Under the pieces are notes generated by a model. The model saw only the letters and a list, made by a program, of their open reading frames with translations, had not been told where the DNA came from and ran no database searches. Below, in pieces: positions 49,479 through 58,367 of a DNA stretch of 64,000 nucleotides. Every line of letters begins with the position of its first letter. Within the stretch, counting starts at the first letter, position 1. Made by a program: the position numbers and the translations under genes. Source of the stretch: JACVRW01 sp963812415 (lineage in GTDB: Bacteria; Actinomycetota; Thermoleophilia; Solirubrobacterales; Thermoleophilaceae); assembly GCA_963812415.1 (NCBI GenBank), contig CAWEVH010000013.1, positions 1-64,000 on the forward strand. Direction: 5' to 3'.

Positions 49479-49703
49479 ATGGAGACGATGCTCGAGGTGG
49501 CGAGCTTTCGGGGCGACGACGACCCCTCGCTCGTGGCGGCCGCGCTCGCGTGTCGCGCGTGCCTCTCGGGCGACGTGGAGTGGTCGCTGCGTGTGGAGGC
49601 CTTCGAGGGCGAGGTCGAGTGCCGTTGCCGCTCCTGCGACTACGTGCGCACGGTCTCCCTGACCTCGGAGCAGACGCTCCGGCTCTCGCTCGAGGACGAG
49701 TAA
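49479..49703 (+). CDS. Small zinc-ribbon-like protein
   Basis: A protein of about 74 residues with two Cys pairs, ALACRACLSGDVEW and VECRCRSCDYVRTVSL, spaced like a zinc ribbon. I know no named family. It starts at ATG 49479 (METMLEV) or GTG 49470, just after the fol terminator, and precedes the histidine kinase by 34 bases. It might belong to the two-component operon, but this is only positional. Confidence 0.6.
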   Translation: METMLEVASFRGDDDPSLVAAALACRACLSGDVEWSLRVEAFEGEVECRCRSCDYVRTVSLTSEQTLRLSLEDE

Positions 49704-49737
49704 CCCACCACGCCGCAGAGTACGGTTAGGTCCACCG

Positions 49738-50871
49738 ATGGCCGACGGCCAGAGCCTGTCGCCGCGCACGGACGTGCTCGACGTGATCGTCGAGTTGCTG
49801 GGCGCCATGGACGGAGCCCTCGGGCCCGAGGGTCAGGGCTTCTACGACCGCCTGTGCGAGGCCTGCTGCCGCGTGGCCTCGATGGAGCGAGCCGGGCTGC
49901 TGCTGTACGACGAGGTGCGCCAGCTCGTGGTCACCGTGGGCACCCACGGCATGGGCGCGGGCCTGCTCGACAACATCTACGGGACGCTCGAGGAGACGCC
50001 GATCGCGCAGGTCGCGCTCGCCGAGGACCGCGTGGTCGAGGTCACGGGCGACCTGGACCGCTGGGTGCCGCGGCGCTACGCGCGCATCCAGGGCGTCACG
50101 ACGCTCACCTGCGTGCCGGTGTCCGCCGGCGGTCGCTGGCTGGGCGTGATCTTCGCGGACCGGGGCGGCCGCCAGTTCGACCTGACCGACGCCGAGCGCG
50201 ATGCCATGTGGACGGTCGGCAAGACCGCCGCGCTGGCGGCCAGCGTGCGCATCGCAACGAGCCAGCAGGGCCGCGCCCGGCTGCTCCAGGCGCGCATCGA
50301 CCTCGCGCGCGAGATCCACGACCGGGTGGTTCAGCGCCTCTTCGGCGTCTCGCTGGTGCTCGGCTCGGAGACCGGGCTCTCGGAGGAGGCGCGCCGCCGC
50401 TGCGCCGAGGAGATGCAGGCCGCGCTCGTGGACCTGCGCGACGCGCTGTCGCGGCCGCTGGCGCCGACCGATCGCACCACCGGGGCCACGCTGCGCGACG
50501 AGCTGACGCGGCTCGATCGCCACTACAAGGACCTGCCGCTCGAGCTCGACTGGGAGGACGGGGTGCAGGTGCCGGAGGAGGTCGAGGCACTCGCGCAGTC
50601 GGTGCTCGCCGAGGCGCTCAGGAACGCCGACAAGCACGCCAAGCCCACGCTCGTGAGCGTGCACGTGGGCCGGGCGAACGGCACCTTCGTGCTCGAGGTG
50701 CGAAACGACGGCGCCCAGCCGGGGATGCGCGCGACGGGTACGGGCATGGGCCTCCGCCTCGCGGCGGTCGAGGCCCTGCAGCGCGGGGCGCTCGTGGAGT
50801 TCGGCCTCGAGGAGGGCTCGGTGTGGCGCGTGCGCCTCGTCGTGCCCGTCGGGGAGGATGGCGAGGCATGA
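49738..50871 (+). CDS. GAF-domain sensor histidine kinase (NarL/HisKA_3 type)
   Basis: A cytoplasmic 377-residue sensor kinase. Residues ~20-175 are a GAF domain (ASMERAGLLLYDEVRQLVVT, GVTTLTCVPVSAGGRWLGVI). The phospho-accepting His is in DLAREIHDRVVQRLFGVSLV near residue 194. The ATPase domain has the N-box AEALRNADKHAKPTLVSV and the G-box GTGMGLRLAAVEALQRGALV. No membrane segment is present. ATGA overlap with the response-regulator gene indicates they are cognate partners. The GAF ligand is unknown. Confidence 0.92.
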   Translation: MADGQSLSPRTDVLDVIVELLGAMDGALGPEGQGFYDRLCEACCRVASMERAGLLLYDEVRQLVVTVGTHGMGAGLLDNIYGTLEETPIAQVALAEDRVVEVTGDLDRWVPRRYARIQGVTTLTCVPVSAGGRWLGVIFADRGGRQFDLTDAERDAMWTVGKTAALAASVRIATSQQGRARLLQARIDLAREIHDRVVQRLFGVSLVLGSETGLSEEARRRCAEEMQAALVDLRDALSRPLAPTDRTTGATLRDELTRLDRHYKDLPLELDWEDGVQVPEEVEALAQSVLAEALRNADKHAKPTLVSVHVGRANGTFVLEVRNDGAQPGMRATGTGMGLRLAAVEALQRGALVEFGLEEGSVWRVRLVVPVGEDGEA

Positions 50872-51473
50872 GCCCCGATCGCAACCTGCGCGTGCTCGTC
50901 GTGGACGACCACGACGTCGTGCACTGGGGCTTTCGCCTCCTGCTCACCGAGCAGCCCTGGGTCGAGCGCTGCCTGAGCGCATCGAGCTTCGAGCAGGCGC
51001 TCGCGCTGGCCAAGCGCTACGAGCCCCACGTGGCGCTCGTGGACCTCTTCCTCGGAGAGGAGTCCGGAGCGGAGCTGTGCGAGGCGGTGCACCGGGTCTC
51101 GCCGAACACGCGGGTGCTGTTGATCTCCGGGGCCGGCTGGATCTCGCCCCAGGCCGCGAAGGCCGCCGGCGCGTCCGGCTTCGTCTCCAAGGACTGGTCC
51201 GCACACGACGTGGCGATGGCGGTGCGGATGGTGGGCAAGGGAATGACCGTGTTCGCCCCGCGCGCCGAGCAGCCGGCCCAGCCGCTCTCGGACCGGGAGC
51301 GCGAGGTGCTCTCGCACATGGCGAGCGGCGCCACCAACAAGGAGATCGCGGAGCGGCTCTACCTCTCCCCGCACACCGTGAAGGAGCACACGAGCGCCCT
51401 CTACCGCAAGCTCGGCGTGCGCAACCGGGCCGAGGCGGTGCAGCGCGCCGAGCGGCTCGGCCTCACCGCATGA
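50868..51473 (+). CDS. LuxR/NarL-family response regulator
   Basis: A 201-residue regulator. The receiver domain has RVLVVDDHDVVHWGFRLLLT with the phospho-acceptor Asp in HVALVDLFLGEESGAE and the switch Lys in ASGFVSKDWSAHD. The LuxR helix-turn-helix is LSDREREVLSHMASGATNKE plus IAERLYLSPHTVKEHTSALY. It is co-translated with the upstream kinase and overlaps the methyltransferase start (ATGA). Its targets are unknown. Confidence 0.92.
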   Translation: MSPDRNLRVLVVDDHDVVHWGFRLLLTEQPWVERCLSASSFEQALALAKRYEPHVALVDLFLGEESGAELCEAVHRVSPNTRVLLISGAGWISPQAAKAAGASGFVSKDWSAHDVAMAVRMVGKGMTVFAPRAEQPAQPLSDREREVLSHMASGATNKEIAERLYLSPHTVKEHTSALYRKLGVRNRAEAVQRAERLGLTA

Positions 51474-52090
51474 ACCGCCTCCACCACTGGTACTGCAACC
51501 GCGAGGCCTGGAAGCGTCACGTGCGCGAGGAGCTGGTGCCGCCGGCGATCGCGGGGATCGAGCTCGGCGACGACGTGCTCGAGGTCGGCCCCGGCTTCGG
51601 TCCCGCGACCGAGGTGCTCTCGCGCCGGGCGGAGCGGCTGACGGCGCTCGAGATCGACCCGCTGCTGGCGGCGCCGCTGCGCGCGCGGCTCGACGGGCGG
51701 GCCCGGATCGTGGAGGGCGACGGCACCGACATGCCCTTCCCGGACGGAGATGGAAGGCTCGCGGGCACCGCCCGCTCGCGGGTCGGCTTCAGCGCCGCCG
51801 TCTGCTTCACGATGCTCCACCACGTGCCGTCCGAGGAGGCCCAGGATCGGCTCTTCGGGGAGGTGCACCGGGTACTGCGACCGGGCGCGCCGTTCGCCGG
51901 CACCGACAGCACCGGACGCGGGCTCGGCTTCGCCCTTCTCCACGTCGGCGACACGAAGGTCGTGATCGACCCGGACGAGCTCCCTGGGCGGCTCCTGGCC
52001 GCCGGCTTCGATGACGTCGACGTGACCGCCGAGCGCGACAGCTTCCGCTTCCGCGCCCGCCGCCGGCAAGAGACGATCGACACAAGCTAA
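51470..52090 (+). CDS. Class I SAM-dependent methyltransferase carrying the 41-bp insert
   Basis: A 206-residue methyltransferase with DDVLEVGPGFGPATEVLSRR (motif I), LTALEIDPLLAAPLRARLDG, and AAVCFTMLHHVPSEEAQDRL. Between TDMPFPDG and FSAAVCF it has an extra segment DGRLAGTARSRVG, encoded by the 41-bp repeat, just where relatives read PFPDxxFDAVVCF. The insert is in frame, but it sits next to the SAM/substrate edge (motif II/III) and may alter activity. The start overlaps the response-regulator stop. Substrate unknown. Confidence 0.87.
   Translation: MNRLHHWYCNREAWKRHVREELVPPAIAGIELGDDVLEVGPGFGPATEVLSRRAERLTALEIDPLLAAPLRARLDGRARIVEGDGTDMPFPDGDGRLAGTARSRVGFSAAVCFTMLHHVPSEEAQDRLFGEVHRVLRPGAPFAGTDSTGRGLGFALLHVGDTKVVIDPDELPGRLLAAGFDDVDVTAERDSFRFRARRRQETIDTS
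51746..51786 (+). repeat. 41-bp palindrome-containing repeat, copy 2, inside a methyltransferase gene
   Basis: Identical at 39 of 41 positions to 20487-20527 and on the same strand. Core GCTCGCGGGCACCGCCCGCT with a 6-bp GCGGGC/GCCCGC stem. Here the DNA is read in a different frame from copy 1 and gives DGRLAGTARSRVG rather than RSKARGHRPLAG. The gene stays open and continues normally on both sides. Confidence 0.8.
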
Positions 52091-52120
52091 AAGGCCTGAC
52101 TCCCCCACCTTTCGCCCACG

Positions 52121-52139
52121 ACCCCCCCGACCGGGGGGT
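52121..52139 (+). terminator. GC-rich hairpin between methyltransferase and fab operon
   Basis: ACCCCCC-CGACC-GGGGGGT forms a 7-bp stem with a five-base loop in the 100-base gap before fabD. It may end the kinase-regulator-methyltransferase transcript. Downstream, AAGGAG lies immediately before the fabD ATG, with GAGAAGG a further eight bases upstream as a better-spaced ribosome site. Confidence 0.5.
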
Positions 52140-52190
52140 AGGCGGTGCGGCCCGGTAACGGAACGGCCCATAACGAGAAGGTGTAAGGAG

Positions 52191-53063
52191 ATGGCCGAAA
52201 CCGCGACAACCGCCCTGCTCTTCCCCGGGCAGGGCAGCCAGACAACCGACATGCGCGAGACCGTCGAGCGCGCGCGTCCCGACCTGCTCGAGCTCGCAAC
52301 CCGCGAGGTCGGCCCCGACCTGTTCGAGCGGGCGGCGGACGGCACGCGCTGGGCGCAGCCCGCGATCTACTGCGCGTCGCTCGCCGGCTGGGAGCAGCTG
52401 CGCGAGCGCGTGAGCCCCGACCTGATGGCGGGCCACTCGCTCGGGGAGATCGGCGCCCTCGTGGCCGCCGGCGCGCTCGAGGCCGAGGACGGCCTGCGCC
52501 TCGTGGCCGCCCGCGGACGCCTCATGCAGGAGGCCGCCGAGGAGACCGGTGACGGCAGCATGATCGCCGTGCGTGCGCGCGGCGACCGCGCCCCCATCCA
52601 CGAGGTGGCCGAGGCGACCGGTCTCGCCGTCGCCAACGACAACGCTCCCGACCAGCTGGTGCTCTCCGGCGCGAACGACGCGCTCGACAGGGCCGAGGCC
52701 GAGCTGGCCGAGCGCAAGGTGCGGGCCAAGCGCCTTCCGGTGGCCGGCGCCTTCCATTCGCCGCTGATGCAGCCCGCTGTCGAGCCGTTCCGCGAGCTCG
52801 TGGACGAGGTCGAGGTGCGCGAGCCCCGCGTGCCCGTCCTGTCCTGCGTCACGGCCAAGCCCTTCGACGACATCCGCACCCGCCTCGTGGAGGCGATCAC
52901 GAGCCCCGTGCGCTGGCTCGAGGTGATGCAGGAGCTCGAGCGCCGCGGCGCCACCAGCTTCGTCGAGACCGGACCCGGTCGCGTGCTCACGAACCTCGTT
53001 CGCAAGTCGATCGACGGCGCCCAGGCCGAGGCGCCCCTCGCTCTGGAGACCGCCAATGCGTGA
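52191..53063 (+). CDS. fabD: Malonyl-CoA:ACP transacylase FabD
   Basis: Loads malonate onto acyl carrier protein for type II fatty-acid synthesis. It has ALLFPGQGSQTTDMRETVER, the active-site Ser in LMAGHSLGEIGALVAAGALE, VAGAFHSPLMQPAVEPFREL with the catalytic His, and FVETGPGRVLTNLVRK. 290 residues. First gene of the fab operon; it overlaps fabH by eight bases. Confidence 0.94.
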   Translation: MAETATTALLFPGQGSQTTDMRETVERARPDLLELATREVGPDLFERAADGTRWAQPAIYCASLAGWEQLRERVSPDLMAGHSLGEIGALVAAGALEAEDGLRLVAARGRLMQEAAEETGDGSMIAVRARGDRAPIHEVAEATGLAVANDNAPDQLVLSGANDALDRAEAELAERKVRAKRLPVAGAFHSPLMQPAVEPFRELVDEVEVREPRVPVLSCVTAKPFDDIRTRLVEAITSPVRWLEVMQELERRGATSFVETGPGRVLTNLVRKSIDGAQAEAPLALETANA

Positions 53064-54075
53064 GTCACGCTTCAGCCCGCGGGGCGGCACCGCCCTCGCC
53101 ACCCGGCCCTCGGCGCCAGAGCGCGCCCTGCGCACCGCCGCGATGGCGTCGGTCGAGATGGTCGTGCCCGAGCAGGTGATCGGGAACGACGTGATCGCCG
53201 ACTCCGCCGGCGTGACCGAGCAGTGGATCGTCCACCGCACGGGCGTACGGGAGCGCCGCTACGCGAGCGACGGCGAGAGCGTGGTCACGCTCGGCCGCGC
53301 CGCGGGCCAGGCCGCGCTCGACGCCGCGGGGATCGACGCCTCCGAGCTCGACCTCGTGCTGCTGGCCACGCTGTCGCCCGACGAGATCACCCCCAACGCC
53401 GCTCCGCTCGTGGCCACCGAGCTCGGCGCGCACCGCGCCGGCGCCATGGACGTGGGCGCGGCCTGCACGGGCTTCCTGTCCGCCCTCGCGCTTGCAAGCG
53501 CGCAGGTGGAGGGGGGCCGGGCCGAGCACGTGCTCGTGATCGGCGCCGACCTGCTCAGCCGCTTCATCGACGGCTCCGACCGCGGCACCGCGGCCCTGTT
53601 CGCCGACGGTGCGGGCGCGGCCGTCGTCTCGCCGGCGAACGGCGGGGGCGGCTGGATCGGCGACGTCGTGCTGCACTGCGACGGCCTCGGCGGGCCCGCC
53701 ATCCGCGCCAGCCACGAGGAGCAGCGCATCCGCATGCAGGGCCACGACACCTTCAAGGCAGCCGTGCACCGGATGTCGGAGTCGACCCTCGAGGTCACCG
53801 AGCGCGCGGGCGTGCCCCTCGACGAGATCGACCTGTTCGTCTACCACCAGGCCAACATCCGCATCCTGCGGGCGGTGGCCGAGAAGCTCGACATCGACGA
53901 GTCGCGCGTGATCGACTGCATCGACCGCTACGGCAACACGTCGTCGGCCACGCTCCCGATCGCGATGGTCGACGCCCGCGAGCGCGGGATGCTCGAGAGC
54001 GGCGACACCGTTCTGCTCTCCGCGTTCGGCGCCGGCTTCACCTGGGGTGCGGGGGTGATCCAGTGGGCGCTATGA
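53056..54075 (+). CDS. fabH: 3-oxoacyl-ACP synthase III FabH
   Basis: Starts fatty-acid chains by condensing acyl-CoA with malonyl-ACP. The triad is visible: Cys in DVGAACTGFLSALALASAQV, His in LFVYHQANIRILRAVAEKLD and Asn in CIDRYGNTSSATLPIAMVDA. The N-terminus has ~30 extra basic residues before the fold begins (AMASVEMVVPEQVIGNDVIA). 339 residues. Overlaps fabD and, by ATGA, fabG. Primer preference (acetyl or branched) cannot be read from sequence alone. Confidence 0.94.
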   Translation: MRESRFSPRGGTALATRPSAPERALRTAAMASVEMVVPEQVIGNDVIADSAGVTEQWIVHRTGVRERRYASDGESVVTLGRAAGQAALDAAGIDASELDLVLLATLSPDEITPNAAPLVATELGAHRAGAMDVGAACTGFLSALALASAQVEGGRAEHVLVIGADLLSRFIDGSDRGTAALFADGAGAAVVSPANGGGGWIGDVVLHCDGLGGPAIRASHEEQRIRMQGHDTFKAAVHRMSESTLEVTERAGVPLDEIDLFVYHQANIRILRAVAEKLDIDESRVIDCIDRYGNTSSATLPIAMVDARERGMLESGDTVLLSAFGAGFTWGAGVIQWAL

Positions 54076-54815
54076 CGAGCGCTAACGGACGACCCGATGG
54101 CAGCGCGCTCGTCACCGGGAGCTCCCGGGGCATCGGCGCCGCGATCGCCAAGGCGCTCGCGCGCGAGGGCTGGCCGGTGGGTATCAACTACCGCAGCGAC
54201 TCCGACGCCGCCGAGGCCGTGGTCAAGGAGATCACGGACGCCGGCGGGCGCGCGAAGGCGCTCCAGGGCGACGTGGCCGACCCCGACACCGCCGAGGCGC
54301 TCTTCAAGGCGCTCGAGGAGGAGTTCGGACCCGTGCTCGTGCTCGTGAACAACGCGGGCGTGCGCGCCGACGGGCTCTCGCCCCAGATCGACGACGAGGA
54401 CTGGGCGCGGGTGATCGACACCAACCTGAACGCGGCGTTCCGCCTCACGCGCCGCGCGCTCCGGCCGATGATCCGGGCGCGCTTCGGCCGCGTGGTGAAC
54501 ATCGCGTCGATCGTCGGCCAGCGGGCCAACCCGGGGCAGGCCAACTACGCTGCCTCGAAGGCCGGGCTGGTCGCGATGAGCAAGACCGTGGCGGCCGAGG
54601 TCGCCCGCCGGGGCGTGACCGTGAACGCGGTGGCGCCCGGGTTCATCGAGACAGACATGACCGAGGGCCTCGGTGACGACCTGCTTCGTCACGTGCCGGC
54701 CCGGCGGGTGGGCACCCCGGACGAGGTGGCGGAGTGCGTGCGCTTCCTGGCGTCGGACGGCGCCGCCTACGTGACCGGCGTGTGCCTGACCGTTGACGGA
54801 GGACTGACCGCATGA
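54072..54815 (+). CDS. fabG: 3-oxoacyl-ACP reductase FabG
   Basis: NADPH-dependent SDR reducing 3-ketoacyl-ACP. Motifs are SALVTGSSRGIGAAIAKALA, LVNNAGVRADG, the catalytic Ser in RVVNIASIVGQRANPGQAN and YAASK in NYAASKAGLVAMSKTVAAE, then VAPGFIETDMTEGL. 247 residues, standard. ATGA overlap with fabH; its own stop region overlaps the first possible acpP start. Confidence 0.93.
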   Translation: MTSANGRPDGSALVTGSSRGIGAAIAKALAREGWPVGINYRSDSDAAEAVVKEITDAGGRAKALQGDVADPDTAEALFKALEEEFGPVLVLVNNAGVRADGLSPQIDDEDWARVIDTNLNAAFRLTRRALRPMIRARFGRVVNIASIVGQRANPGQANYAASKAGLVAMSKTVAAEVARRGVTVNAVAPGFIETDMTEGLGDDLLRHVPARRVGTPDEVAECVRFLASDGAAYVTGVCLTVDGGLTA

Positions 54816-54835
54816 CACCGACACAAGGAGAACCG

Positions 54836-55084
54836 ATGGCAGCTACCGCTACACGTGAGGAGATCGAGCAGAGGGTGTTCAAGGCGCTTGAGGAGTTCGG
54901 CGCCGAGCCCGATCAGATCAGCCCCGACGCCGAGTTCGAGGGCATGGACGTGGACTCCCTGGACCTCGTCGAGCTCGCGCAGATCGTCGAGGACGAGTAC
55001 GGCGTGCAGCTCAAGGGCGAGGACATGGAGGGTGTGAAGACCGTCCGTCAGGCCGTCGATCTGGTGATGTCGAAGCTCGGATGA
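54836..55084 (+). CDS. acpP: Acyl carrier protein
   Basis: An 82-residue ACP carrying intermediates on a phosphopantetheine. The attachment Ser is in GMDVDSLDLVELAQIVEDEY (DSL motif). An ATG at 54812 overlaps the fabG stop, but the ATG at 54836 has AAGGAG at the right distance and gives the usual length, so I chose it. ATGA overlap with fabF. Confidence 0.94.
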   Translation: MAATATREEIEQRVFKALEEFGAEPDQISPDAEFEGMDVDSLDLVELAQIVEDEYGVQLKGEDMEGVKTVRQAVDLVMSKLG

Positions 55085-56283
55085 CGCGCTCAGTCGTCAT
55101 AACCGGCGTGGGTGCCGTGACGCCGCTCGGCGTCGGCGCCCGCACCCTGCACGAGCGCTGGAGCGCGGGGGTGTCCGGCATCGAGGACGGCTTCGGTCGT
55201 GCCGGTGAGTTCGAGCCCAAGGAGCACCTCTCGACCAAGGAGGTGCGGCGCTCGGACCGCTTCACCCAGCTCGCACTGGCCGCCGCCGGCGAGGCGGTGG
55301 AGGACGCGGGCTGGGAGGACGGCCCGCCCGGCGACCCGGACCGCACGGCGTGCGTGATCGGGACCGGGATCGGTGGCATCGGCACCCTCGAGACGCAGCA
55401 CCTGGTGATGCACGAGCAGGGCGCGCAGCGCATTTCGCCGCTGTCGATCCCGCTCCTGATGGCCAACGCCGCGTCCGGCGTCGTCGCGATGAAGTACGAC
55501 CTGCGCGGCCAGTCCTTCGGGACGGTGTCCGCCTGCGCGGCCGGCGCCCACGCGATTGGCATGGCCGAGCGGCTGATCCGCTACGGCGACGCCGACTGCG
55601 TCGTGACCGGCGGCAGCGAGGCGGCGATCACCCCGCTCGCGACCGCGGCCTTCGACAAGATGGACGCGCTGTCCGACAGCGGCATCTCGCGCCCGTTCGA
55701 CCGCCGCCGCGACGGCTTCGTCATGGGCGAGGGCGCCGGCGTGCTCGTGCTCGAGGAGGAGGACGCCGCGCGCGAGCGCGGGGCCCGCATCCTCGGCTAC
55801 CTGCGCGGCTACGCCTCGACCTCGGACGCCCACCACCTGACGGCGCCCGAGCCGAGCGGCCGCGGCGCCGCCAAGGCGATCGAGCTCGCGCTGAAGGACG
55901 CCGGCATCGAGGCCGGGGACGTGATCTACGTGAACGCCCACGGCACCTCGACGCCGCTCAACGACCGCTCCGAGACGAACGCGATCAAGACCGCCTTCGG
56001 CGAGGAGCGCGCGCATGAGCTGCCGGTGAGCTCGACCAAGTCGGCGATCGGCCATCTCCTCGGCGCCGCCGGCGCCGTGGAGGCGATCGCGACGCTGCTG
56101 GCGCTGCGCGACCGGATCGCGCCGCCCACGCTCAACTACGAGGAGCCCGACGAGGGGCTCGACCTGGATTACGTCCCGAACGAGGCACGGCCGCTCACCA
56201 ACGGCGACGTGCGCGCGATCGGGCTGTCGAACGCATTCGGATTCGGAGGACACAACGCCGTGCTCTGCCTGGAGGCTTCATGA
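55081..56283 (+). CDS. fabF: 3-oxoacyl-ACP synthase II FabF
   Basis: Elongation condensing enzyme. It has SVVITGVGAVTPLGVGARTL, the nucleophilic Cys in GTVSACAAGAHAIGMAERLI, the two His in VNAHGTSTPLNDRSETNAIK and STKSAIGHLLGAAGAVEAIA, and the C-terminal SNAFGFGGHNAVLCLEAS. 400 residues. ATGA overlap with acpP and with the carboxylase gene. Confidence 0.94.
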   Translation: MTRSVVITGVGAVTPLGVGARTLHERWSAGVSGIEDGFGRAGEFEPKEHLSTKEVRRSDRFTQLALAAAGEAVEDAGWEDGPPGDPDRTACVIGTGIGGIGTLETQHLVMHEQGAQRISPLSIPLLMANAASGVVAMKYDLRGQSFGTVSACAAGAHAIGMAERLIRYGDADCVVTGGSEAAITPLATAAFDKMDALSDSGISRPFDRRRDGFVMGEGAGVLVLEEEDAARERGARILGYLRGYASTSDAHHLTAPEPSGRGAAKAIELALKDAGIEAGDVIYVNAHGTSTPLNDRSETNAIKTAFGEERAHELPVSSTKSAIGHLLGAAGAVEAIATLLALRDRIAPPTLNYEEPDEGLDLDYVPNEARPLTNGDVRAIGLSNAFGFGGHNAVLCLEAS

Positions 56284-57768
56284 GCGCTCTCGCTGAGAGG
56301 ACGAACGGACACGTCCGCGGCGGCCTGAGGGTCGTCGAGGAACCCCGCACGCTGACCGCCCAGGAGCGTCTGGAGGCGCTCTGCGATCCCGGCTCGGTAC
56401 ACGTGATCCGCTCGACCGTGCTCCCGCGCAAGGAGTCCAAGCGGGTGCGCGCCGGCGACGGCGTGGTCGGCGCGGCCGGCACGATCGCCGGCCGGCCCGT
56501 GTACTGCTACGCCCAGGACCAGTCCTTCGTGGGCGGTTCGCTCGGCGAGGCGCATGCCGACACGATCGTGCGCGTGATGGAGCTCGCCGGCCGCGCCGGC
56601 GCGCCCGTGATCGGCTTCGTCGCCTCCGGCGGCGCGCGCATGGACGACGGCATCGCGGCGCTGGGCGGCTACGGGCGGATCTTCCGCGCGAGCGTCCAGC
56701 TGTCCGGCAAGGTCCCGCAGATCTCGATCATCACCGGCGTGTCGGCCGGCGGCGGCGCCTACTCGCCCGCCCTCACCGACTTCGTGGTGATGACCCAGCA
56801 GTCGGCGATGTTCCTGACCGGGCCGGGCGTCGTGCGCGAGGTCATGGGCGAGGACGTCGACGCCGCCGAGCTCGGCGGGCCGCGGGTGCACGCCAAGAAC
56901 GGCGTCTGCCAGTTCGTCGCGGACGACGACATCGACGCGATCCGCGTCGCGCACGAGCTGCTGGCGCACCTGCCCCAGCGCGCCGGCGAGGCGGCCCCGA
57001 TGGCCCCGCCGGCCATCCCCCGGAGCACCGATCCGTCGGCGATCGTGCCCGAGGCCGCGCGCTCGGTCTACGACGTGCGCGGCGTGATCGAGGCCCTGGT
57101 GGACAACGGCCACCTGCTCGAGGTCTCCGATCGCTGGGCGCGCAACATGGTGACCGCGCTCTGCCGCATCGAGGGCCGGCCGGTCGGCGTGATCGCCAAC
57201 CAGCCCTGGTACCTCGGAGGCGTGATCGACGCCGCCGCGTCGCAGAAGGCGGCCAAGTTCGTCCGGCTCTGCAACTCCTACGGGCTCCCGCTCGTGGTGC
57301 TCGTGGACACGCCCGGCTTCCTCCCTGGCACCAAGCAGGAGCAGCTCGGGTGTGATCCGTCACGGGGCCAAGCTCCTGCACGCGTTCGCGGAGGCCGTGG
57401 TGCCCAAGGTCACCGTCGTGCTCCGCAAGGCGTTCGGCGGCGGGTACATCACGATGAACTCGAAGGATCTCGGCGCCGACCTCGCCCTGGCCTGGCCGGA
57501 CGCGCAGATCGGCGTCATGGGCGCCAAGCAGGCGGTGGGCATCGTCCACCGGCGCGACATCGAGGCGGCCGACGACCCCGAGGCCGAGCGCGACCGCCTG
57601 GCCGAGGAGTACGAGGACAGCCACGTGTCCGCGATCATCGCGGCGCGCGAGGGTCAGATCGACGAGCTCGTGGAGCCGAAGGACACCCGCCCGCGGCTCG
57701 CCGGCGCGATCGCGGCGCTGTCGCACGGCGGCCAGTACGGCAACGGTGGGGGGAACATCCCGCTGTGA
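56280..57768 (+). CDS. Acyl-CoA carboxylase carboxyltransferase subunit (frameshifted)
   Basis: Transfers carboxyl from biotin to acetyl-CoA (or propionyl-CoA), supplying malonyl-CoA to the fab operon. It is a fused beta-alpha type (AccD5-like), with FVASGGARMDDGIAALGGYG and GVSAGGGAYSPALTDFVVMT in the first half, and LVDTPGFLPGTKQEQLG, HGAKLLHAFAEAVVPKVTVV and LRKAFGGGYITMNSKDLGAD in the second. The halves differ by +1 at GGG 57348-57350; removing one G reads EQLGVIRHGAKLL and gives 495 residues. No biotin domain or zinc finger is present. Confidence 0.92.
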
Positions 57769-58367
57769 CCGTCTACGTCGCCCTCGGGGACAGCTTCACC
57801 GCCGGGCTCGATCCGGACCAGCCGCGCTGGCCGGACGAGCTGGCGCGCTCGCTCGGGCCGGACATTCGCTACGAGAACCTGGCCGAGGTCGGCGCCACGA
57901 GCGCGGAGGTCGAGCGCAACCAGCTCGACCGCGCGCTCGAGCTCGATCCCGACCTGATCACGCTCGTGTGCGGCGCAAACGACGTGCTCGCGTCGACCCG
58001 TCCGGACGAGCACGAGTACGCCCAGCGCCTCTCGCGGATGTTCCAGCGGCTGCGCCGGGATGCGCCGCGAGCCGAGATCATGACCGCCACCTACCCCGAC
58101 CTGTCGCGCTTCCTCGAGCTGCGCCCGCGCTCGCGCGTACGCGTGGAGAAGGGCATGAAGCGCTTCAACGCCGCCGCGCGAACGGTCGCCGAGCGCCACG
58201 GCGTGGCCCTGCTCGAGGGGTTCGACCACCCGGCCGCCGAGCAGCGCGCGACCTTCGCCGACGACGGCTTCCACCCCTCGCCCGAGGGGCACCGGCGCGC
58301 CGCGGCGGAGTTCCTGCGCATGCTGCGCGACCGGCTGCGCTTCAAGGAGGGGGCCAGCCCGGCATGA
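57765..58367 (+). CDS. SGNH/GDSL hydrolase
   Basis: A 200-residue esterase/lipase-like enzyme. The block I Ser is in TVYVALGDSFTAGLDPDQPR, block II Gly in NLAEVGATSAEV, block III Asn in LVCGANDVLAST and block V Asp/His in FADDGFHPSPEGHRRAAAEF. No signal peptide. It overlaps the carboxylase stop (GTGA) and the MaoC start (ATGA), so it is embedded in the fatty-acid operon and may be a thioesterase-like or lipid-editing enzyme; that role is inference. Confidence 0.88.
   Translation: MTVYVALGDSFTAGLDPDQPRWPDELARSLGPDIRYENLAEVGATSAEVERNQLDRALELDPDLITLVCGANDVLASTRPDEHEYAQRLSRMFQRLRRDAPRAEIMTATYPDLSRFLELRPRSRVRVEKGMKRFNAAARTVAERHGVALLEGFDHPAAEQRATFADDGFHPSPEGHRRAAAEFLRMLRDRLRFKEGASPA

Noticed and set aside
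56280..58367. Carboxylase-SGNH fusion protein as read in one frame
   Set aside because: The continuous 695-codon frame exists only because of the +1 shift at 57348-57350. The middle part is nonsense, and the SGNH gene has its own coupled GTG start at 57765.
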